Positions 1 through 5,657 of a stretch of DNA of 7,177 nt are shown piece by piece (positions within the stretch are counted from its first letter, which is position 1; every line of letters starts with the position of its first letter). The notes beneath the pieces are model-generated. The model saw only the letters and a list, made by a program, of their open reading frames with translations, had not been told where the DNA came from and made no database searches. This DNA is from Nitriliruptoraceae bacterium (GTDB lineage Bacteria; Actinomycetota; Nitriliruptoria; Nitriliruptorales; Nitriliruptoraceae), in contig SLDB01000247.1 of NCBI GenBank assembly GCA_007125475.1, forward strand, positions 1-7,177, read 5' to 3'. The translations under genes were made by a program, and so were the position numbers.

Positions 1-922
1 CCTCGACCGTGCGGCCGGTGCCAGCGGCCTGGGCGAACCGGTGGCGCGCGCTCCGCCGTGCCTCGTCCACCTGCGGACGAACCAACTCCCAGGCGGCGTC
101 CCGCAGCTCCGCAGCGGGGATCCCGTCCGAGGCGCCGGGGATCGCTCCGGCGATGTGCGGGTAGGGATCCAGTGCCCGGAACTCGGCCACCAGCGACTGG
201 ACGCCGGCGATGACCAGCGGGTCGGTGCGACCGGCGAGGACCGGGCGCAACGCCCGCTCGACGGCCCGCAGATAGCGCTGCCGCTGGTCCTGTGCCCCGT
301 CCTTGACCCCGCCATGACCGTGGAAGAACGCCGCGTCGCTCGGTCCCGCCGCCGACCGGCGAAGCTGCAGCGACTCCGTCGGGTCGCGCTCCGGGAGGGT
401 CGAAGCGGCTCCCTCGGGCATACCGGGGACCGGGAGCTCCTCGACGGACCATCGGTCCGCGGTGAAGAGGCGTCCGTGGCGCTGACTCAGCGCGAGCACC
501 AGGAATCGGGGCTGCTCGGCGAACAGCTCGACGAGCGGGTGCAGATGGAACCGCTCACCGACGACGAGCCGTTCGGGCACGGCGACGGGGAGGTGGAAGC
601 GGTGCGCCCGTCCGGGGGCGAGCAGGATCGCGAGCCCCTCGTCCTGGGGCTGCCAGTGCCGAGGATCGTGCAGCAGCTCCGTTGCGGGGAGCAGGAGCGC
701 GTCACGGTCGGGGCGACGAAGCCACCCCAGATCCTCCAGTGACGAGCTCGCCTCGTCCACGAGCCGACGAAGCCGGAGCTGATCCTCCCCGATGGTGGGA
801 CGGCGACGGTCCATCGGTAGGTAGATCGACACGCACGGCGGCGAGCACTCCGTCAGGAGTACCTCCAGGTCACCTCGCCGCGGCACGTCCACTGCGTGCC
901 CCTCCACGGTCGATCCGCTCAT
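1..922 (-). CDS. baeRF family 3 (eRF1/Pelota-like release factor fold) protein, C-terminus beyond window
   Basis: An open frame runs leftward from an ATG at 922 to the window edge without a stop, giving 307 visible residues. A GGGAG ribosome binding site lies just upstream of the ATG. The N-terminal part has a strand ending in SIYLPM (about residues 32-37), followed by a helix with RLRRLVDEA (about 50-58). A middle part contains FLVLALSQRHGRLF (about 140-153). The motif FHGHGGVKD (about 200-208) is followed by a basic helix and then LVIAGVQSL and PYPHIAG. I recognise this order as the bacterial archaeo-eukaryotic release factor family 3, whose members are usually about 370 residues, so roughly the last 60 are missing here. 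Family members are predicted to act at the ribosome in rescue or stress responses, but few have been tested. No GGQ tripeptide is visible. The gene follows RtcB and archease on the same strand. The family call rests on pattern recognition; the biochemical role is unproven. Confidence 0.8.
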   Translation of the reverse strand, partial: MSGSTVEGHAVDVPRRGDLEVLLTECSPPCVSIYLPMDRRRPTIGEDQLRLRRLVDEASSSLEDLGWLRRPDRDALLLPATELLHDPRHWQPQDEGLAILLAPGRAHRFHLPVAVPERLVVGERFHLHPLVELFAEQPRFLVLALSQRHGRLFTADRWSVEELPVPGMPEGAASTLPERDPTESLQLRRSAAGPSDAAFFHGHGGVKDGAQDQRQRYLRAVERALRPVLAGRTDPLVIAGVQSLVAEFRALDPYPHIAGAIPGASDGIPAAELRDAAWELVRPQVDEARRSARHRFAQAAGTGRTVE

Positions 923-943
923 CAGCTCCCGCTCCTGCTCGTA

Positions 944-1019
944 GTGGTCCGGCCCGCTGAGTCCGGCTCGCCCCGATCGCACCGGGGCACGCACAGCGTC
1001 GTCGGACCGGCCGGACCAC
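944..1019. repeat. 11-bp perfect inverted repeat with a nested hairpin, upstream of the baeRF gene
   Basis: GTGGTCCGGCC at 944-954 is exactly complementary to GGCCGGACCAC at 1009-1019. The 54-base spacer contains a second stem, GCCCCG at 970-975 with CGGGGC at 983-988, around a 7-base loop. In minus-strand RNA this would form a branched or nested structure ending 21 bases before the baeRF start codon, so it leaves the ribosome binding site free. It could be a 5' leader element, an operator with two half-sites, or a terminator for the archease operon. No run of U follows it, so a standard intrinsic terminator is not supported. Confidence 0.5.
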
Positions 1020-1044
1020 AACAGAGGCGAAGGACCACGGATTC

Positions 1045-1060
1045 GACGGGAGGCCCCGTC
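1045..1060 (-). other. Short GC-rich hairpin just downstream of archease
   Basis: GACGGG at 1045-1050 pairs perfectly with CCCGTC at 1055-1060 around a 4-base loop, starting 24 bases after the archease stop codon. Its place at the end of an operon fits an RNA 3'-end stabiliser or a weak terminator. It has only 6 base pairs and no U tract, and such stems are common by chance in DNA this rich in G and C. Confidence 0.3.
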
Positions 1061-1083
1061 CCAGATCGATCATGGGATGGCGG

Positions 1084-1512
1084 TCACACGTCGACGGTGA
1101 CCATGCAGCGCCAGCGACCCGGTTCCTCCTCCCGGAACGTCAGTTGCGAGTAGGCCACCCCTTTCGGAGCTGCACCGAGCGACGTGACCCGGCTGCGGTC
1201 GGTCAGCCAGAAGTCGGCCACCTCGCCACCTCCGTGGGTTCGCACCCGGACCCTCACGGGCACGGCGTTGTCGGCCTCGAGGAGATAGATCACCTCCTCG
1301 AGCAGGGCGACGAGGCTCTCTTCGTCGCTCCCGGTGAGCTCGACCCGGTGGTGCCACGACCAGCCGGCTTCCCCGAGGGACGCGATGCTGTCCACGAGGG
1401 CGAGCACCGCCTCCTCGAGGCAGGCCTCGCGGGTGGGCCCCCACGCCTCGAGGATCTCGTCGGCGGTGTGGGAACGGATCGCGTGACCCCGCTCGAGGAA
1501 GGCCGCGGTCAT
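1084..1512 (-). CDS. Archease, activator of RNA ligase RtcB
   Basis: This gene encodes a 142-residue protein, a normal length for archease. Archease speeds the guanylylation of RtcB and allows many rounds of RNA ligation. Near the N-terminus is the typical HTAD motif (residues 15-18), followed by AWG and an acidic helix (EACLEEAVLAL). A central LLEEVIYLLE segment (about 70-79) matches the conserved region before the hairpin strands. Near the end are APKGVAYSQLTF and the last two residues, D141-V142. In characterised archeases the HTAD aspartate and the C-terminal aspartate with the terminal valine form the metal site, and all are present here. The ATG overlaps the RtcB stop codon (ATGA at 1509-1512), so the two are probably translated together. 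Coupling to RtcB in the same operon strongly supports the call. Confidence 0.93.
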   Translation of the reverse strand: MTAAFLERGHAIRSHTADEILEAWGPTREACLEEAVLALVDSIASLGEAGWSWHHRVELTGSDEESLVALLEEVIYLLEADNAVPVRVRVRTHGGGEVADFWLTDRSRVTSLGAAPKGVAYSQLTFREEEPGRWRCMVTVDV

Positions 1513-2957
1513 CCCTTCACCACGCCGATCGGACGCATCCGGGCCACCCGCCGGCTCAACCCGGCGAGCTCACACACCCTGACGACCTCTTCGACGTCCT
1601 TGTAGGCGTACGGTGCCTCCTCGGGGAGGTCGCGGAGGGACCCGGCCCGCACCTCGACACCGGACGCCCCCAGCTCGTCGCGCAGGTTCGCACCCCCCTG
1701 ACCGCGACGCTTCGCCTCGTGGCGGCTCATCTTCCGTCCCGCACCGTGCGCGGTCGACGCGAACGCCTCACCCGGTGCGACACCGGCCATGACGTAGGAC
1801 GCGGTGCCCATCGAGCCCGGCAGCAGCACCGGCTGGCCGACCGTGCGCAGGTCCTCGGGCAGGTCAGCCGCTCCGGGCGGGAACGCCCGCGTGGCACCTT
1901 TGCGATGCACGCACAGCCGCGCCCGGCGACCGTCGACGTCGTGGGTCTCGAGCTTGGCCAGGTTGTGTGAGACGTCGTACACCAGGCGGAGTTCGCGGTG
2001 GCCGGTCTCCCGCTCGAACGCGTCGCGTGTCGCCTCGGTGAGCAGCTGCCGGTTGACCCTGGCGAAGTTCGCTGCCGCCGCCAAGGCACCCAGGTAGCCG
2101 CGACCCTCCGGGGAGTCGACCGGGGCGCAGGCCAGCTGGGCATCGGGCACGGTGATGCCGTGCCGGGGCATCGCCTCCCGCATGACGCGCACGTGATCCG
2201 AACAGATCTGGTGTCCCAGACCCCGCGAGCCGCAGTGGATCATCACGCACACCTGACCCGGATGCAGACCGAAGGCGGCGGCCGTCTCGGCGTCGAAGAT
2301 CTCGTCGACGACCTGCACCTCCAGGAAATGGTTCCCCGAGCCCAGCGACCCGACCTGCCCGAGCCCACGCCTGCGCGCACGGTCGCCGACCTGCGCCGGA
2401 TCGGCACCCAGGAGCTGCCCGGCGTCCTCGCACCGCTGCAGGTCCCCGGGCTCGCCGTACCCCTCGGAGACCGGGTAGACCGCCCCTTCGGTCAGGATCC
2501 GGTCGAGCTGGACAGCTGTGACCCGCCACACACCGCCACGGCCCATCCCCCGGGGGATCGTCGCCGCCAGTAGGTCCATCAGCGCGGGCAGCCGTCCGGA
2601 GAGCTCGTCCTCGTCGAGCGGTGCCGCCAACAGCCGCACCCCACACGAGATGTCGAATCCCACGCCGCCCGGGGAGACCACACCGCCGGCGTCCACGTCG
2701 GTGGCGGCGACCCCCCCGATCGGGAAGCCGTACCCCCAGTGGACGTCCGGCATGGCGTAGCTCGCCCCCGTGATCCCGGGCAGGGTGGCGACGTTGGCGA
2801 CCTGTTCGAGACTCTGGTCGTCGTGGACGTCGGGGAGCAGCTGCTGCGAGGCGAAGACCACCCCGGGTACCCGCATCGACCCGCGCGGTTCCAGCCGCCA
2901 GCGAACCGGAGAGTCCTCGACCAGGTGGTGTCCCCGTCCGGTGTCCTGCAGGCTCAT
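1509..2957 (-). CDS. rtcB: RNA-splicing ligase RtcB (3'-phosphate/5'-hydroxyl RNA ligase)
   Basis: RtcB joins RNA ends bearing a 3'-phosphate or 2',3'-cyclic phosphate to a 5'-hydroxyl, using GTP and Mn2+. It acts in tRNA splicing and in repair of RNA cut by ribotoxins. The 482-residue product has the whole active site: GGVGFDISCG with D102 and C105, GSGNHFLE with N209 and H210, HCGSRG with H241, DVSHN with H331, the guanylylated histidine H404 in AHGAGR, and the C-terminal GVVKG lysine (K481). I chose the ATG at 2957 because GAGG lies 5 bases upstream of it and because the length and motif positions match the Pyrococcus enzyme closely, including the nucleophilic histidine at 404. The frame stays open to a GTG at 3089 that overlaps the PPTase stop codon. 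That start would add 44 low-complexity residues and has a poor ribosome binding site. Archease follows with an ATGA overlap. Confidence 0.97.
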   Translation of the reverse strand: MSLQDTGRGHHLVEDSPVRWRLEPRGSMRVPGVVFASQQLLPDVHDDQSLEQVANVATLPGITGASYAMPDVHWGYGFPIGGVAATDVDAGGVVSPGGVGFDISCGVRLLAAPLDEDELSGRLPALMDLLAATIPRGMGRGGVWRVTAVQLDRILTEGAVYPVSEGYGEPGDLQRCEDAGQLLGADPAQVGDRARRRGLGQVGSLGSGNHFLEVQVVDEIFDAETAAAFGLHPGQVCVMIHCGSRGLGHQICSDHVRVMREAMPRHGITVPDAQLACAPVDSPEGRGYLGALAAAANFARVNRQLLTEATRDAFERETGHRELRLVYDVSHNLAKLETHDVDGRRARLCVHRKGATRAFPPGAADLPEDLRTVGQPVLLPGSMGTASYVMAGVAPGEAFASTAHGAGRKMSRHEAKRRGQGGANLRDELGASGVEVRAGSLRDLPEEAPYAYKDVEEVVRVCELAGLSRRVARMRPIGVVKG

Positions 2958-2965
2958 CGAGGCCT
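2950..2965 (-). promoter_or_regulatory. Ribosome binding site deciding the RtcB start
   Basis: On the minus strand GAGG stands 5 bases before the ATG at 2957. This supports that codon over the upstream in-frame GTG at 3089, which has no well-placed Shine-Dalgarno sequence. Confidence 0.5.
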
Positions 2966-3009
2966 CGATGTCGGTGATACCGGGGACGTCCGCGCGAGAC
3001 GCCGACGGA

Positions 3010-3032
3010 GCGGACGTGCATGGAGCGTCCGC
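3010..3032 (-). other. Hairpin in the PPTase-rtcB interval
   Basis: GCGGACG (3010-3016) pairs with CGTCCGC (3026-3032) around a 9-base loop. The 7-bp stem is perfect and almost all G and C. It lies between the PPTase stop codon and the preferred RtcB ATG, about 53 bases before that ATG. It could be a processing site, a stabiliser or a leaky attenuator separating expression of the dehydrogenase block from the RNA-repair block. There is no U tract, so I do not call it a terminator. Confidence 0.35.
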
Positions 3033-3085
3033 CGCGTCGAGCGTGGCGGGCCGCGAGGTACGGCGCCAGAGCCCAACGGCCTTGG

Positions 3086-3907
3086 TCACCCAGGATCGTC
3101 GGCTCCGCGGAGGATCGGCCCGGAGGAGGACCCACCCGGGGTGGCCGCCGAAACCGTCGAGGCGATCGCCACGAGGAAATCGCGCCGGACCCGGTACCAG
3201 TCGACGGACGCCGTCGTGCGTCCCGGCTCGCGTCCGCTCGATGGAAACGTCACCGATGCCGTACCCCGGCCCGCCATCACGACGCTGACGCCGGCGTCGG
3301 CGGGTGGCATCGATACCACCTGCGGTCGCGTACCGGGCCCCGCCGGCGTCGCTCGGCTGGACCGTCCCCGCCGGACCTCGATGCCACGCCGGGTCACGGG
3401 CCCACAGCGGTCACACGCCTTCATGACGGCTTCCTTGGCGACCCACCATTCCAACAGTCGCGTCCCTCGATCCGCCGGAGCGGCACCGTCGAGAGTTCGC
3501 CGCTCCCCCGCGGTGAGCCACGGCTCCACCGGGGGGAGATCACGACGAGCCAGAGACTCGACGTCGATGCCGAGCGCACCGACCGTGGAGGTGGCCGCGA
3601 CCGCGAGTCCACGGGTGTGACTCGAGCTGACGTGGAGATCACGCTGGCCGGCGACGAAGAGCCGCCCCGTGGGGGCCACGGCGATGTCGAGGTCGGGACC
3701 GGCGGTGCCTGGCCGCGCTTCCGCGACGGTCCGTCGCAGCAGGGCCCGGGCGACAACGAACCGGGTCCTGGCTGCGGGGTGGGCGATCGCGAGCGATCGC
3801 GAGCGCTCCCGGTCGGAGAGCAACTGCCAGTCCCCGTCAGCAGGTGCGTCGGCGATGCACTGCATCCGCCACAGCGCGTCGGGCCTCGATGTGCTCTGGA
3901 TCCTCAC
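3086..3907 (-). CDS. Sfp-type 4'-phosphopantetheinyl transferase
   Basis: This enzyme moves the 4'-phosphopantetheine arm from coenzyme A onto the serine of a carrier protein. The product is 273 residues. It has the expected order: LSDRERSRS (30-38), RFVVARALLR (49-58), the P-T-G-R-L segment (79-83), SSSH (94-97), the Mg2+-binding GIDVE (D115 and E117), and the signature W155-V-A-K158-E159-A-V-M-K163-A. The GTG start at 3907 overlaps the ACP stop codon (GTGA at 3904-3907). I prefer it to the ATG at codon 15 because the first strand of the fold (LWRMQCIAD) begins before that ATG. No ribosome binding site is evident, so translation probably depends on coupling to the ACP gene. The segment after the signature is longer and more polar than usual, and about 20 Gly/Ser/Pro-rich residues follow the last likely strand (FLVAIAST). 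The neighbouring ACP is the obvious substrate. Confidence 0.93.
   Translation of the reverse strand: MRIQSTSRPDALWRMQCIADAPADGDWQLLSDRERSRSLAIAHPAARTRFVVARALLRRTVAEARPGTAGPDLDIAVAPTGRLFVAGQRDLHVSSSHTRGLAVAATSTVGALGIDVESLARRDLPPVEPWLTAGERRTLDGAAPADRGTRLLEWWVAKEAVMKACDRCGPVTRRGIEVRRGRSSRATPAGPGTRPQVVSMPPADAGVSVVMAGRGTASVTFPSSGREPGRTTASVDWYRVRRDFLVAIASTVSAATPGGSSSGPILRGADDPG
3783..3805. repeat. Tandem 10-bp repeat inside the PPTase gene
   Basis: The 10-base unit GCGATCGCGA occurs twice back to back and is followed by GCG. It encodes part of the ERSRSLAIA stretch of the PPTase. The reading frame is intact, so this is either a small old duplication or chance in GC-rich coding DNA. Confidence 0.6.
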
Positions 3908-4164
3908 GTTCGACGCGTTGCCAGGCGCGTCGCGAGGTAGTCGACGGCGCCGTCGACGGTCCGCATCCGCTGGTAGTCCTCTTCCGGGACGTCGATGGCC
4001 AACCGCTCGCTCACCCGCGTGATCATGTTGAGCTCGTCCATCGAGTCGAGGTCCAGCTCGTCACGGAGATCCGCAGACGGATCGACGGTGGTGGGGTCAG
4101 CCTCCGGGGCGATGCCGGAGAGCACCTCGAAGACGAGTTCGCGCAGTTCTTGGGGGGTGTTCAC
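3904..4164 (-). CDS. Acyl carrier protein (phosphopantetheine-binding)
   Basis: This is a discrete 86-residue carrier protein. The prosthetic-group motif is LDLDSMDELN, with S41 as the attachment serine. Three acidic helices surround it, as in the ACP fold: LRELVFEVLSGIAPEA before, SMDELNMITRVSERL after, and TVDGAVDYLATRLA at the C-terminus. The motif reads DSMD rather than the DSLE or DSLD common in fatty-acid-synthase ACPs, which suggests a specialised carrier. The GTG start overlaps the E2 stop codon (GTGA at 4161-4164), with GGAG 5 bases upstream. The stop codon overlaps the PPTase start. Its place between an E2 acyltransferase and a PPTase suggests it is activated by that PPTase and loaded by, or works alongside, the dehydrogenase complex. 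No ketosynthase or ligase is in the window, so the acyl group it carries is unknown. Confidence 0.93.
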   Translation of the reverse strand: MNTPQELRELVFEVLSGIAPEADPTTVDPSADLRDELDLDSMDELNMITRVSERLAIDVPEEDYQRMRTVDGAVDYLATRLATRRT

Positions 4165-5657
4165 AGCGTCTCCGGTCGGGTGAGGCGGGTGGCGATGGCG
4201 CCGAGGAAGTGGGCACCGCGGCGGCCGTCACTCGCCCGGTGGTCCCCCGCGAGGCCGAGGTAGACGGTGCGCCGAACGGCAAGCATCCCGTCGACGGCCC
4301 AGGGCCGCGGCGTGATGCGGCCGACACCGAGGAAGGCGACCTGCGGCGGTGTGATGAGCCCGTGGATCGACTCGACGCCGCTGTCGCCGAGGTTGCTGAC
4401 GGTGAAGGTCGGATCGGTCAACTCCGAGCCCCGTAGCCCACCGGATCGGGTGCGCTCGACGAGATCCTTCAGCGCCTCCATCAGGTCGTCGAGCGATCGG
4501 CCGTCGACGTCGCGGATCGCGGGGGCGAGCAGCCCGCCTTGCCGGAGGCTGATCGCCACGCCGAGGTGGATCCCTGCGCCGGCACGGAAGGTCCCGTCGA
4601 TCCAGTAGCCGTTGAGGTCGCGGTGGTCCTTGAGCGCGAGAGCGGTCGCCTTGAGCACGAGCACCGCTGGCAGGAGCCGACGCGCGGGTGGTCGCCCGGC
4701 GTTCGTCTCCGAAACCCAGCGGAGTGTCTCCTCGACATCGACGGTCTCGCCCAGGTGGTAGTGGGGGATGTCCCGGTTCGCCTGCTCCATGGCGCGTGCG
4801 ATCGCCCTGCGCATCACGTCGGCCCGCTCCGCCGCCGGCGTGAACCTCGGTTCCGGCCGCGAGGGAGGGCCGGCCAGTTCCGGTGTCGACGCGTCGGGCT
4901 CGGGTGCCTTCCGGGCGGCCGTCACGTCACGCGCGAGCACGGCGCCTTCAGGACCGCTGCCCGTCAACGTCGCCGGATCGACGCCACGCTCGTGGGCGAG
5001 TCGGCGCGCGTACGGCGACGAACGGCCAGAGCGCGACGGAATCGCGTCGTCATGGTGGCCTGGAGGCGTCACCGGCGTGGCCGCCTGCTCACCTCCACCC
5101 TCCTCGGCGCCGTCGGCATGCGCCGGCGCCGCCGTGGCCGCTCGTCCAACGGCCTCCTCGACGTCGTGGCGGGTGATGACCCCTCCGGGTCCCGTCCCAC
5201 GGAGCTGGCTGACGTCGACACCCGACTGTTCGACCAGGCGTCGGACCAACGGCGAGACGATCCTGGCGTCCACGACCTCGCCGTCGGGCGAAGCCGGCTC
5301 AGCCGGGGGCGCCTCGGCCGGGGGCGGCTCGGGCGAAGCCGGCTCGGCAGGGGACGGCTCGGCCGGGGACGGCTCGGGCACTTGCTCGGGAGCTTCGGCA
5401 GCCGTGTCCTCGGCCGCCGCCACACCCGACCCGAGCCGTGCCAGGACCGTGCCGACCGGCACCTTCTCGCCCTCCTCGACCAGCAGCTCCTCGACGACGC
5501 CGTCCTGGAAGACCTCGACCTCGATGTTGGCCTTGTCGGTCTCCACGAGGGCGATGAGGTCGCCTCGGCGGACGTGGTCGCCAGGGCGCACGTACCACTC
5601 GAGCAGCCGGCCGCTCTCCATACCCGCGCCGAGCGAGGGCATCCGGAACTCAGCCAT
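4161..5657 (-). CDS. 2-oxoacid dehydrogenase E2, dihydrolipoamide acyltransferase
   Basis: The E2 core takes the acyl group made by E1 on its swinging lipoyl arm and transfers it to an acceptor, normally CoA. The 498-residue product has, in order: a lipoyl domain (about 1-76) with lipoylated K42 in ETDKANIE; a Pro/Ala/Glu-rich linker (77-130); a peripheral-subunit-binding domain (131-170; SPLVRRLVEQSGVD, GTGPGGVITRHDV); a second one (212-248; SPYARRLAHERGVD, GSGPEGAVLARDV); another linker; and the catalytic domain (about 275-498). The catalytic motif DHRASDG keeps H473 and D477. I chose the ATG at 5657, where the lipoyl domain begins (MAEFRMPSLGAGME), because upstream in-frame sequence is E1 beta in another frame. 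The ATG overlaps the E1 beta stop codon by 8 bases. Two binding domains are unusual in a bacterial E2. The acyl substrate is not fixed by the sequence; pyruvate is most likely. Confidence 0.95.
   Translation of the reverse strand: MAEFRMPSLGAGMESGRLLEWYVRPGDHVRRGDLIALVETDKANIEVEVFQDGVVEELLVEEGEKVPVGTVLARLGSGVAAAEDTAAEAPEQVPEPSPAEPSPAEPASPEPPPAEAPPAEPASPDGEVVDARIVSPLVRRLVEQSGVDVSQLRGTGPGGVITRHDVEEAVGRAATAAPAHADGAEEGGGEQAATPVTPPGHHDDAIPSRSGRSSPYARRLAHERGVDPATLTGSGPEGAVLARDVTAARKAPEPDASTPELAGPPSRPEPRFTPAAERADVMRRAIARAMEQANRDIPHYHLGETVDVEETLRWVSETNAGRPPARRLLPAVLVLKATALALKDHRDLNGYWIDGTFRAGAGIHLGVAISLRQGGLLAPAIRDVDGRSLDDLMEALKDLVERTRSGGLRGSELTDPTFTVSNLGDSGVESIHGLITPPQVAFLGVGRITPRPWAVDGMLAVRRTVYLGLAGDHRASDGRRGAHFLGAIATRLTRPETL
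5286..5390 (-). repeat. Pro/Ala/Glu-rich repeated linker in E2
   Basis: E2 residues about 90-124 are made of repeats such as PSPAE, PPPAE and EPASP. At the DNA level part of it is a 15-base tandem unit containing GGGGACGGCTCGG (plus strand, about 5348-5377). Flexible Pro/Ala linkers of this kind let lipoyl domains swing between active sites. The slippage-prone DNA means the length may vary among strains. Confidence 0.75.

Larger units (their letters stand above)
923..1083. other. Intergenic gap between archease and the baeRF gene
   Basis: These 161 bases are the longest gap in the window. They contain the inverted repeats listed separately and the ribosome binding site of the baeRF gene. I see no convincing -10/-35 pair, tRNA or conserved small gene. 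A minus-strand open frame across part of it has biased, Arg/Gly/Ala-rich content and no recognisable family. Confidence 0.6.

Noticed and set aside
41..742. Plus-strand open frame of 233 codons
   Set aside because: It lies wholly over the minus-strand baeRF gene, is Arg/Gly/Pro-rich and shows no family pattern. It is a shadow frame caused by high GC.
870..1073. Small minus-strand open frame (67 codons) in the archease-baeRF gap
   Set aside because: It runs into the baeRF gene out of frame, has no clear ribosome binding site and has composition typical of random GC-rich sequence.
1864..3135. Minus-strand open frame of 423 codons overlapping rtcB in another frame
   Set aside because: RtcB motifs are complete in the other frame, and this one is Arg/Gly-rich without recognisable domains.
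3783..3800. Two GCGATCGC palindromes resembling the cyanobacterial HIP1 motif
   Set aside because: They occur only as one tandem duplication, I noticed no others in the window, and the overall gene character is not cyanobacterial.
5286..5390. G-runs on the plus strand suggesting a G-quadruplex
   Set aside because: The runs follow directly from Pro codons in the repeated E2 linker. There is no independent sign of a selected structure.
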